DNA from: Flavobacteriaceae bacterium PS02293
GTDB lineage: Bacteria; Bacteroidota; Bacteroidia; Flavobacteriales; Weeksellaceae
DNA length: 64,000 nucleotides
Reading direction: 5' to 3'
Assembly (NCBI GenBank): GCA_029960045.1
Contig: JASCOV010000012.1
Span: forward strand, 62,001-126,000
Positions 35,663-43,205 of the stretch are shown here, piece after piece (the stretch's first letter is position 1; the number at the start of each line of letters is the position of its first letter). A program made the position numbers and the translations under genes. The notes beneath the pieces were generated by a model, which was not told the DNA's origin, did no database searches, and saw nothing but the letters and a program-made list of their open reading frames with translations.

Positions 35663-36078
35663 TGAGAAATTTATTCTCCATTCTCATTACCTGTTTTTTC
35701 GTAGCGGCGTGTGCTCAGAAAACTGACGATAAAAAAATTATTAACCAAAAACAACAAACGATGAATTTAGATAAAGTTACAAACGATAATGTAAGAAAAG
35801 CTATAGAAGCATTAGAATCAGGAGACAAAATTTGGTACTCTTATTTTACTGAAAATCCTGTAATGACAGATGATGGTAACAAAGTAGATTTCAAAAATTT
35901 CTTTGCAAAAGCTTTAGGAAGCGAAAAATTTATTACCATAGATAAAGTAGAAAACGACGGTAAAGATATCTATGGAAACTTCAAAGCTGGCAATTGGGGA
36001 ACGTTTAGGGTTTTCTTCAAGTTTCATCAAAATGCTGATGGAAAATTTAACCGTTTAGATATTGGACAAGCTAATTAA
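35662..36078 (+). CDS. NTF2/SnoaL-like lipoprotein
   Basis: ATG 35662 overlaps the previous stop codon. The ~138-residue product has a lipoprotein signal (ILITCFFVAACAQK, Cys17). The mature part resembles the cone-shaped NTF2/SnoaL fold (VRKAIEALESGDKIWYSYFT, VDFKNFFAKALG, then WGTFRVFFKFHQNADGKFNRL). Many such proteins bind or transform small hydrophobic molecules; no catalytic pair can be assigned with confidence. It is likely anchored in the periplasm and belongs to the operon 35306-37340. Confidence 0.72.
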   Translation: MRNLFSILITCFFVAACAQKTDDKKIINQKQQTMNLDKVTNDNVRKAIEALESGDKIWYSYFTENPVMTDDGNKVDFKNFFAKALGSEKFITIDKVENDGKDIYGNFKAGNWGTFRVFFKFHQNADGKFNRLDIGQAN

Positions 36079-36085
36079 TTGTAAT

Positions 36086-36733
36086 ATGATCAAAAATATA
36101 CTATTAGCAGGATTTCTATTTCTTTCTTTTTGTCAATCCAAAGCACAGTCTCAGATTTATGTAGATGCTTTTTCAGGAAATAAGGGGCAAAATGCTGAAT
36201 TTTTCTTCTTAAGCACGATAGACGAAAAACAGAAATGGACAGTTTTCTCGAGGACAGAAATGTTTCTTCACGATTATAAGACAGAACATCCTGCATTTAT
36301 CAACTTTAATACTGTTTCTTACAATTTTGCGAAAAATTTAGGTGTTACAGCTGGGACTTATGCTTCATCATCTTATCCGTTCAGCGCAAGAATTGGATTG
36401 CAATACTTTATAGAAAATGAAGAATTATTAGTCTATGCTAATCTTACAAGTGCAGTTACCAAAGATCCGGATGGGCAATTACTAATCATAGGAAATTACC
36501 TTCCCAAGTTGTCTGACAAATGGAGACTGTTTACAAGCGCAGAGGTGCGTACGGCAATTAATTATAAAGAAGGACATCAGTTCAGTTTACAAACGCTAAA
36601 ACTGGGTGCGAAATATAACTCGAGACTTACAATAGGAGTTGCTGGTACACTAGAAGAACATAGGCATCACGATACCGAATTTAATTTTGGACCTTTTATC
36701 AATCTTAATCTTACAAAACCAAATGAAAAATAA
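36086..36733 (+). CDS. Exported beta-barrel-like protein of unknown function
   Basis: ATG 36086 gives a signal peptide (IKNILLAGFLFLSFCQSKAQ); an upstream TTG at 36062 would add eight residues. The ~215-residue product has an alternating strand pattern with aromatic girdle residues (FSRTEMFLHDYKT, AGTYASSSYPFSARIGLQYF, FNFGPFINLNL) that suggests a small outer-membrane barrel. I do not recognise a family. It overlaps the TMEM175-type gene by 11 bases, so the two are coupled. Confidence 0.7.
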   Translation: MIKNILLAGFLFLSFCQSKAQSQIYVDAFSGNKGQNAEFFFLSTIDEKQKWTVFSRTEMFLHDYKTEHPAFINFNTVSYNFAKNLGVTAGTYASSSYPFSARIGLQYFIENEELLVYANLTSAVTKDPDGQLLIIGNYLPKLSDKWRLFTSAEVRTAINYKEGHQFSLQTLKLGAKYNSRLTIGVAGTLEEHRHHDTEFNFGPFINLNLTKPNEK

Positions 36734-37340
36734 TTACAACAAAATTGCCGGAAAAGATACCGGCAGATTAATAGCTATAAGTGACGCAGTTTTTGGTGTT
36801 GCTATGACGCTATTGGTTCTTGAGATAAAAGTACCTGAAATAGAAGGTGATGATAAAGAATTGATTGCCGCATTTGTAAAACTAATGCCCAAATTTTTGG
36901 TGTACTTTCTGAGTTTTATGACCGCAGGAATCTTTTGGATGGGACAGTCTGCTCAGTTTGAACATATCAAAAAAAGCGACAGGAACCTTAGCTGGATTAC
37001 ATTGATTTTTCTTTTATTCGTTTCTGTTTTGCCTTTTACTACGGCATTTTTGGGAGACTATATCAGTCATAATTTTGCCATAGGAATCTACTGGATCAAT
37101 ATTTTGATCTTAGGGATGATCCTTTACATCAGTTGGAACTACGCAGAAAAAAATGGCTTCATAGATGATGAGGTTAAACAAAACATTTCTGGTGCTATCA
37201 AAAGAAGAATCATAGTGTCGCAATCTCTTTACTTAATTGGAGCGTTGTTAGGATTTGTAAATCCTTATTTGGGAATTGGTGTCATCATAGCAATTCAGTT
37301 GAACTACGCTTTTGCTTTCTTTAATAGAAAAAATAAATAA
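36723..37340 (+). CDS. TMEM175-family (DUF1211) membrane protein
   Basis: ATG 36723 was preferred over a start 36 bases upstream because the family begins near a short polar segment before the first span (DTGRLIAISDAVFGVAMTLL). The ~205-residue product has six predicted spans, as in bacterial TMEM175 potassium channels, which form tetramers. The signature FSD at the start of span 1 is ISD here, and the LLVLEIKVPE segment after it is well kept. It is probably an ion-conducting protein of the inner membrane. It is the last gene of the operon. Confidence 0.85.
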   Translation: MKNNYNKIAGKDTGRLIAISDAVFGVAMTLLVLEIKVPEIEGDDKELIAAFVKLMPKFLVYFLSFMTAGIFWMGQSAQFEHIKKSDRNLSWITLIFLLFVSVLPFTTAFLGDYISHNFAIGIYWINILILGMILYISWNYAEKNGFIDDEVKQNISGAIKRRIIVSQSLYLIGALLGFVNPYLGIGVIIAIQLNYAFAFFNRKNK

Positions 37341-37393
37341 TTTAAACAATAATGATTTGATATAATCAATTCTCTTAAATACAAAACACACAA

Positions 37394-37819
37394 ATGGGAA
37401 TTAATTTTAAGGACATACATATTGGTTCATTGATTCAGCAGAGTGTATTGGAAAACAATATAGAAATCTCTCGGATCTGTAATTTTTTAAAATATTCGGA
37501 AGAAGATATTGTTTTGATGTACAATTCCAAAAGCTTAGATACAGAATTGCTTTTACGCTGGAGCAAATTGCTGGAATATGATTTTTTCAGAATTTACACC
37601 CAACATCTGATATTATTTGCACCGCCAACTTCCTTAAAACAAGAGAAGACCGGCAAGACTTCTTTACCACAATTTCGTAAAAACATCTATACGAAAGAAG
37701 TTATTGATTTTATATTACAGCAAATAAATAGCAACGAAAAAACAAAATTACAAATTATAGAAGAATACAGAATACCAAAAACAACACTATACAAATGGAT
37801 AGAAAAATACAGATCTTAG
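37394..37819 (+). CDS. Helix-turn-helix protein of the SRICNF family, copy 2
   Basis: This 141-residue paralogue of the 33646-34074 product is the same length to within one residue and is about two-thirds identical by eye. It shares IHIGSLIQQSVLENNIE, the RICNFLKYSEEDI motif, KSLDTELLLRWSKLLEYDFF, LPQFRKNIYTKEVIDFIL and the C-terminal helix-turn-helix (IPKTTLYKWIEKY). It is in the same orientation, 3.7 kb away, and follows the TMEM175 gene by 53 bases. The overlapping second gene of the module is reduced to a stub here. Its role is unknown; DNA binding is inferred. Confidence 0.8.
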   Translation: MGINFKDIHIGSLIQQSVLENNIEISRICNFLKYSEEDIVLMYNSKSLDTELLLRWSKLLEYDFFRIYTQHLILFAPPTSLKQEKTGKTSLPQFRKNIYTKEVIDFILQQINSNEKTKLQIIEEYRIPKTTLYKWIEKYRS

Positions 37820-37830
37820 AACTGAATTAA
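37795..37830 (+). pseudogene. Stub of the module's second gene
   Basis: An 11-codon frame (MDRKIQILELN, stop) begins at the position that matches the start of the 34050-34403 gene (MDKKAQNLRPDYRR). It overlaps the end of the 37394 gene in the same way. The rest of the second gene is missing, so this looks like the remnant of a two-gene module that lost its second member. Confidence 0.55.
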
Positions 37831-37973
37831 TGAATCTATACCAATACTAAAATAGAATGTTTTAAGTAAAAAGAAGCACAAAAGACCTATAGGAGTTTCT
37901 GTCTTTTGTAGAATAATATTTTTGACAATATGATTAGTTTTTGTATTATGAATTCTTAGATAAACAAAAATAT

Positions 37974-38103
37974 TAATCTGCTTATTCTGGTTTCTAAAAA
38001 CAAAAAAATGGCTCAATTTGGATTAAATTGGAGCCATTTGGCTGTTTGTGAACTTGATAGGACTCTATTCAAACCATTTATTAAAAGATATTGACAATAT
38101 TTT
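37974..38103. repeat. 130-bp dispersed repeat, copy 2
   Basis: Same orientation and length as 1591-1720. The core hairpin (AATGGCTC at 38007-38014 with GAGCCATT at 38031-38038) and about 65 bases beyond it are conserved. It lies about 150 bases downstream of the decayed helix-turn-helix module. Beyond the repeat, a shorter resemblance to 7101-7135 (AATATTnTGAAGGTnTTA, then ATTTAAGTTA) continues the similarity weakly. Confidence 0.75.
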
Positions 38104-38295
38104 GAAGGTGTTAGGTGTTATTTAAGTTACAAGAATTAAATCAAAAAAATCTTCTGCCTCTATGTAATAATTTTCTGAAAAATAAAACATACCTTAATAT
38201 CTTCTACTGATGAAAATCCAATTAAAATTATAACTTTAAAATACAATGTTGTCGAAAATATTCGATATGATTTTGAATGCTTTTAGAATATAAAA

Positions 38296-38320
38296 GAGCT
38301 GTCTAAATTTTAGACAGCTC
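38296..38320 (-). terminator. Terminator after the T9SS-exported protein gene
   Basis: A perfect 12-bp stem (GAGCTGTCTAAA and complement, one central base; the loop opens from the stem ends) is followed on the minus strand by TTTTATA. It lies 28 bases after the stop at 38349 and marks the 3' end of the minus-strand PUL arm. Confidence 0.85.
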
Positions 38321-38348
38321 CTGATAATAAATAATTAATTTTACGATT

Positions 38349-39188
38349 TTATTTCTTAATGAATTTCGATGAAGTTATTTTACCGTTGGATTCCACGGAG
38401 ATGATGTATGTTCCTATGCTTAATTTTGAGATGTCAATTTGAGATGTCTTTTCTCCCGACTCTTTACTTATTGTACGTTGACCAGCAGTATCATAAATTA
38501 TGATTTTATCCATATTCTGATCCGCAACAACAGTAATTTTAGATGATGCTGGATTAGGGAAAATACCCAATGCTGTTTTCTTTTCTCCCGACATTACCGA
38601 CAAAACACTGGAAGTGGATACATAAATGTTATCGACTTGGAAATTATTAGATGAACCAACTACTGTAGAAATCGCATTTTCGCTTCTTAAAACAAAAATT
38701 TCTGAAATTGTTGACAGACTAAAACTGGATGACTCAGGAATGAAAGCAGAAAATGGAATAGACATAAAGTGCCACTGATTGTCATTAGTGAAGTTATAAC
38801 TGTTAGAGGCTGGATTAATCAACACTTTAGCAGTTACATTATTCCCACGTATTCTGATGTAAAATGGATGTGGCGAAGCAGTTTTGATAGCCAAATTATA
38901 ATAGCTGTAAGCTGACAGGTCAAGCACTACATCCGAAGTGTTGGCAGCATTGCGAGGAAACATTATCGCGTGAAAATAGGAGCTGGTACCGTTGTAGGTA
39001 AATAGAAGACTTTTTGTTCCTTCATACGTTGCTGTGCCAGGTTCTGTAAGTGCAAATCCCGACCCGTTGCTGAAACGTAAAGAATTGACACCTGCTCCAA
39101 TATTTGAATTCTCTGTATAGATTGAGAAAGTTTGAGCATAGGTCACTGCCGATATAAACAGTAACACGATAAAATTGATTTTTTTCAT
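38349..39188 (-). CDS. T9SS-exported carbohydrate-binding-like protein
   Basis: This 279-residue protein has a signal peptide (FIVLLFISAVTYAQ). Residues ~20-195 form a jelly-roll-like domain (SIYTENSNIGAG, YYNLAIKTASPHPFYIRIRG, WHFMSIPFSAF, FQVDNIYV). Residues ~205-279 form a type A T9SS sorting domain (LGIFPNPASSKITVVAD, IYDTAGQ, GTYIISVE, SSKFIKK). The jelly-roll domain resembles the C-terminal domain of the lipoprotein at 45542-46969. It is probably a secreted or surface glycan-binding protein of the PUL. It appears to have its own promoter, with a TACCCC box at 39251-39274. Confidence 0.82.
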   Translation of the reverse strand: MKKINFIVLLFISAVTYAQTFSIYTENSNIGAGVNSLRFSNGSGFALTEPGTATYEGTKSLLFTYNGTSSYFHAIMFPRNAANTSDVVLDLSAYSYYNLAIKTASPHPFYIRIRGNNVTAKVLINPASNSYNFTNDNQWHFMSIPFSAFIPESSSFSLSTISEIFVLRSENAISTVVGSSNNFQVDNIYVSTSSVLSVMSGEKKTALGIFPNPASSKITVVADQNMDKIIIYDTAGQRTISKESGEKTSQIDISKLSIGTYIISVESNGKITSSKFIKK

Positions 39189-39217
39189 AGAGTAAAATTT
39201 TTTAATGTTATTTGGTT

Positions 39218-39225
39218 CGAAATTA
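39218..39225 (-). promoter_or_regulatory. Candidate -7 box (TAATTTCG) of the 38349-39188 gene
   Basis: One mismatch from TAnnTTTG on the minus strand, 30 bases upstream of the start and 25 bases downstream of the TACCCC box. Confidence 0.4.
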
Positions 39226-39250
39226 GTTTTGTTTTAAAATTATGCGGAAT

Positions 39251-39274
39251 CAAAATGTTCTTTATTAGGGGTAG
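39251..39274 (-). promoter_or_regulatory. PUL TACCCC box a
   Basis: On the minus strand it reads CTACCCCTAATAAAGAACAT and then TTTG. It resembles box d at 47378-47402 (TACCCCTAA, A-rich, then ATTT). It ends about 63 bases upstream of the 39188 start. It is a candidate binding site of the hybrid two-component regulator. Confidence 0.5.
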
Positions 39275-39289
39275 AAATGTTTAGACAAC

Positions 39290-41488
39290 CTAGTCAGTTA
39301 ATTCAAATTTTACTTTCTCATCATTGACGATGATATAAAAATCTCCGTATTCTAAATGTTTATCGCCATTGCTGTCCACGTAGACCAAATCTTTTATCGG
39401 ATTGATTTCAAAGCGGTATATTTCTTTTTTCCCTGCTTTGATCATTTTTTTTTCAAAAAATTTGAGTTCTTTCATTGGTCGGGAAATACTTGCAACAGGA
39501 TCATTGATATACCAAAGCACAGCTTCTTTACCATCCACAGTTCCTGTGTTCGTGATTTCTATCTCTGCCACAATTTTTTCACTTTTTTTAAATATGTTAT
39601 TCGACAGTTTTATTTTGCCATATTCAAAATTGCTGTAGCTGAGTCCGTGACCAAACCAATATAATGCATCTCTCGGAATATCCTGGTAATGCCCAGCTTC
39701 TGGTCTTGCTGACTGTCGCATATTGTAATAAATAGGAATTTGACCCGTTGTTTGCGGAAAAGTGGCAGACAGTTTCCCGGATGGATTGTGTCTTCCAGAC
39801 AAGATGCCGGATACAGCAGCTCCCGCCATTGTTCCAGGTTGCCATATTTCCAAAACTGCATCAGCCATTTTATTTAACCGAATTAATTCTAATGGCCTTC
39901 CGCTGGAAAGCATCAGGATAATACGTTTCCCCGTTTTGGATAATTCTTCAACAAGATCTTCCTGGATTTTTGGTAATGCAATAGTGGAGCGGGAGCCATT
40001 TTCGCCACTCCAATTTCTTTTTTCTCCGAGAAAAACAAGTACAATATCTGACTGATTCGCAACTTCCAAAGCCTGTGAAAAACCACTTCTATCCTCGCCC
40101 TCAAAGTCACAGCCTAAAGCATAATTGATCTTTGCTCTCTTACCAAATTCTTTAGTTAAGCCGTCAAAAATGGTATTCACATCTTTTGGATCACCCATTC
40201 CTTCCCAAAATCCCATAATGTGAACAGAATCTTTTACCATCGGACCAATAGCGGCAATGCTTTTATATTTTGAAGTCAATGGCAACACCTGATTTTCATT
40301 TTTTAATAAAACCATAGATTCCTGAGCCAATTCTTCAGCGACTTTTAGATAATCTGGTATCAAATATCGATCTGTTTCTGAAACCACATCCACGTAAGGA
40401 TTTTCAAACAGACCCAGATTCATTTTAACCCGTAGAATTCTTCTTACTGCTTCGTCAATAGTCTGCATTTTAATTTTTCCTGTGGCTACCAATTCTGGAA
40501 GATGTTCCAGGTAAAGGTTATCCACCATATCCATTTCTACACCGGCAAGAAATGCTTTTTCTGCTGCTTCTTTTGTATCCTTGGCAACGCCCTGCACCAC
40601 AAGATTTTTAACTGATCCCCAATCTGAAATTACAAAACCGTCGTGCTTCCATTTTTTCTTAAGGATCTCGGTAAGAGTGTAATGATTAGCTGATGCAGGA
40701 ACGCCAGAGATGTCATTAAAACCGCTCATTACGGTAGCTGCACCTGCTTTAATGCCCGCTTCGAAGGGTGGGAGAAAGGTTTCCCAAAGTGTCTGTTGCG
40801 ATACGTCACTGTAATGATAATCACGACCACCTTCGGACATACTGTAACCGATGTAATGTTTCAAACTCGCGGCAATGGTATACTTATCTTTCAGATTCTG
40901 CCCCTGATAACCTTGGATCGCTGCTACACCAAAAGCTGAATTGGCATAAGTATCTTCTCCGTAACCTTCGGAGATCCTTCCCCAGCGGGCATCTCTGGCA
41001 ACATCTACCATCGGCGAAAAAGTCCAGTCTAATCCAGACAGCCAACTTTCTTTCGCAGTAATAGCACAAGATTGTTTTACCAAATCTGTATTCCAAGAGC
41101 AAGCTTGAGCCAGCGGAATGGGAAAAATCGTTTTGTACCCGTGTATGGCATCGAAGCCAAATATAATCGGAATACCCAAACGGGTTTCGGTAACTGCCTT
41201 TTTCTGAATCTGGTTTCGGTATTCTGGGTTGGTACTTCTGTAGAGTAAAGAACCAATTTCTGGTTTTACGGCTTTCATCTGCTCGCCAATATTGTTGGGA
41301 TTGGCATTTTTTCCATAAGTCCACTGGTTCATCTGCATTATTTTTTCCTCCAAAGTCATTTGACTTATCAAATCATTAATCCGTTTTTCTACAGGAGCGT
41401 CTTTGTTTTTGTAAAGTGGCTGTTTTTGAGCATCAGCTGCTGAGCAACTCATTACCAGAATGCTTGCGGCGTAAAAGATATTTTTCAT
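39290..41488 (-). CDS. Glycoside hydrolase family 3, BglX-like beta-glucosidase
   Basis: This 732-residue exported enzyme has a signal sequence (AASILVMSCSAADAQ) and the GH3 order: N-terminal barrel with GFDAIHGYKTIFPIPLAQA and RDARWGRISEGYGED, the nucleophile motif VISDWGS (Asp about residue 289), the C-terminal alpha/beta domain (ALGCDFEGEDRSGF), and a fibronectin-III-like domain (YSNFEYGKIKLSNN). GH3 enzymes of this type remove beta-linked glucose, or sometimes xylose, from oligosaccharide ends in the periplasm. It is one of two GH3 enzymes in the minus-strand PUL arm. The start is at ATG 41488. Confidence 0.93.
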   Translation of the reverse strand: MKNIFYAASILVMSCSAADAQKQPLYKNKDAPVEKRINDLISQMTLEEKIMQMNQWTYGKNANPNNIGEQMKAVKPEIGSLLYRSTNPEYRNQIQKKAVTETRLGIPIIFGFDAIHGYKTIFPIPLAQACSWNTDLVKQSCAITAKESWLSGLDWTFSPMVDVARDARWGRISEGYGEDTYANSAFGVAAIQGYQGQNLKDKYTIAASLKHYIGYSMSEGGRDYHYSDVSQQTLWETFLPPFEAGIKAGAATVMSGFNDISGVPASANHYTLTEILKKKWKHDGFVISDWGSVKNLVVQGVAKDTKEAAEKAFLAGVEMDMVDNLYLEHLPELVATGKIKMQTIDEAVRRILRVKMNLGLFENPYVDVVSETDRYLIPDYLKVAEELAQESMVLLKNENQVLPLTSKYKSIAAIGPMVKDSVHIMGFWEGMGDPKDVNTIFDGLTKEFGKRAKINYALGCDFEGEDRSGFSQALEVANQSDIVLVFLGEKRNWSGENGSRSTIALPKIQEDLVEELSKTGKRIILMLSSGRPLELIRLNKMADAVLEIWQPGTMAGAAVSGILSGRHNPSGKLSATFPQTTGQIPIYYNMRQSARPEAGHYQDIPRDALYWFGHGLSYSNFEYGKIKLSNNIFKKSEKIVAEIEITNTGTVDGKEAVLWYINDPVASISRPMKELKFFEKKMIKAGKKEIYRFEINPIKDLVYVDSNGDKHLEYGDFYIIVNDEKVKFELTD

Positions 41489-41581
41489 ATCGGAGATTAT
41501 ATTTTCTTAGCTAATTCCATTCTGAGAAAAGTTTATAGTAAACTCCAGAACTAGAGATTCAGATTGCTTTTTAAAAGAATT

Positions 41582-43036
41582 TTATTTAGAATCCAGATAT
41601 TGGGTTAAACCGTAGACATTATCGTTTATGATCTTCATATTGTCTATAAGAGGCAGATAGTATTGATATGCACTATTGATAATACCTTTGTTAGAATCAC
41701 GGTTTGAGTAATCTGTCTTGATATTATCAGGGTCGTTGTCCTGATATCGGAACCAATGCCATCCCACACAACCTTTGCTTTTCAACAACTCAATAACAAA
41801 GTTCTGATAGAAGTAACCTCTTTCTTTTTGCGTGTGGACATTCCATCCGGCTCCAGTTTTATTAGGCAATCCTGAGTCTTCGCCCTTTGTGTACCATTCT
41901 GTGATGATGAACGGTTTCCCAGACCAAGCCATCCAATTGGATAAAATAGGCTGTTCGGGTTCCCATTTTCTATAATGATTGATGGAGATGACATCCATAT
42001 ATTTTCCAGCCACCTCAAAAATTTTTGGATTGTCCAACTCATCCAACTCTTGATTGAAACGGCAGCCCAAGTAGAGGTGGTTTGGATCATATTTTTTGAT
42101 AGCCGCAGTCACTTTTTTCATATAGGTTTCAAAATAAAACCCTGTGAAATCTTGTCTATCGGCATCGGTAATGTCTTCTAAAGAAGCATTTTTATGTTTG
42201 CGATCATCCAGCCACTTTTTTGCAGCGATGTATCCAGCCTCATCCTTCCCAAGATATCTCAGATGTCTGTCCAAAGCATCGTCTACCCAAGGCAACTCAT
42301 TATCTGTGAAATAACCAAGAAGATATTGGTCATCCTTATACTTGATGATTTTTGAAATTTCCTGATCTACATATCGATCAAATGCTTTATCAAATACCAT
42401 TACCAAATCAAATCGATAGCCTTGCCAACCCGCTTCTTCGTATTTGCCTTTATACTTTTTGATATGCTCAGCTTTGTAAGCGCCCATTGGACTTACTATA
42501 ACAGTGTAGATCAAAGGTTGTGCAGATGTACGGATCAAATCTACATTTGACCAAGCGCCGGCGCCGTTGAAACCATTTTTTCTAAGGAATTTTGTTTCTT
42601 TAGCAATCCAATTTTCCCCAGATTTATATTTTTTATTGAATGCATTTTCCTGATTTTCAGAGTTACCAGGATTGAGCACAGCAACGCCTTTGTGTATAAA
42701 AGGATTGCCTAAGGGATCCACAATCCACCATCTTCCGTCTTTTTTCTCTGTTCTGAAAAACCCTGTGCCCTCTAGCTGAAATGTTTTGTACCCACCAAAC
42801 TTGTTGATAGAAGGATTTTTTGATGATTGATATCCAGGAAGTCTGTCAATGGTTTTTGCGACATAAGGTTTCCACAAAGAATCTTCTGCATTCAGACGGG
42901 CTAAAACACTATGATATTTTTTTTCTGATGCTTGATTGATTGAAGCTTTTTGTGCTTTGATTTCAGAATAAATGCTGACATTTAGCGTAATAAGTGCGAT
43001 AACACTTTTTTGTATAAAGTCTATTTTGATTTTCAC
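41582..43036 (-). CDS. Clan GH-A glycoside hydrolase, agarase-related, family unassigned
   Basis: This 484-residue exported protein has a signal-like N-terminus (VIALITLNVSIYSEIKAQ). It shares the opening RWWIVDPLGNPFIHKGVAVL and KNGFNGAGAWSN segments with GH50/agarase-like enzymes. Two glutamates in clan GH-A positions are visible: acid/base in YFTDNELPW (about residue 247) and nucleophile in IITEWYTKGED (about residue 380). It should cleave an internal or terminal beta-glycosidic bond in the PUL's substrate. Agar is unlikely, because no other agar-related gene is present. It lies between the two GH3 genes in the same direction, 93 bases upstream of the 41488 start. Confidence 0.75.
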   Translation of the reverse strand: MKIKIDFIQKSVIALITLNVSIYSEIKAQKASINQASEKKYHSVLARLNAEDSLWKPYVAKTIDRLPGYQSSKNPSINKFGGYKTFQLEGTGFFRTEKKDGRWWIVDPLGNPFIHKGVAVLNPGNSENQENAFNKKYKSGENWIAKETKFLRKNGFNGAGAWSNVDLIRTSAQPLIYTVIVSPMGAYKAEHIKKYKGKYEEAGWQGYRFDLVMVFDKAFDRYVDQEISKIIKYKDDQYLLGYFTDNELPWVDDALDRHLRYLGKDEAGYIAAKKWLDDRKHKNASLEDITDADRQDFTGFYFETYMKKVTAAIKKYDPNHLYLGCRFNQELDELDNPKIFEVAGKYMDVISINHYRKWEPEQPILSNWMAWSGKPFIITEWYTKGEDSGLPNKTGAGWNVHTQKERGYFYQNFVIELLKSKGCVGWHWFRYQDNDPDNIKTDYSNRDSNKGIINSAYQYYLPLIDNMKIINDNVYGLTQYLDSK

Positions 43037-43205
43037 AATTGACAGATTAAAAGATTATTATTGATAAAAGAAAAATTGAAAAACATTATTGTAGCTGATG
43101 AGCTGGTAATCATAACTAAAAATGTGTTGGATATGATCATAAGATAGACACTCCAATATTTTTATTGGATAGAATTTTACAGTGATGCAATTGGTTTTTA
43201 GCTTA

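Larger units (their letters stand above)
37831..38348. other. Convergent intergenic region with repeat copy 2
   Basis: I see no gene in these 518 bases. Features are a 9-bp hairpin (37878-37886 with 37901-37909), repeat copy 2 with its own hairpin (37974-38103), and the terminator at 38296-38320. Confidence 0.65.

Noticed and set aside
41582..43036. Naming the clan GH-A enzyme an agarase
   Set aside because: Only the general fold features agree; no agar-related genes or sulfatases are present.
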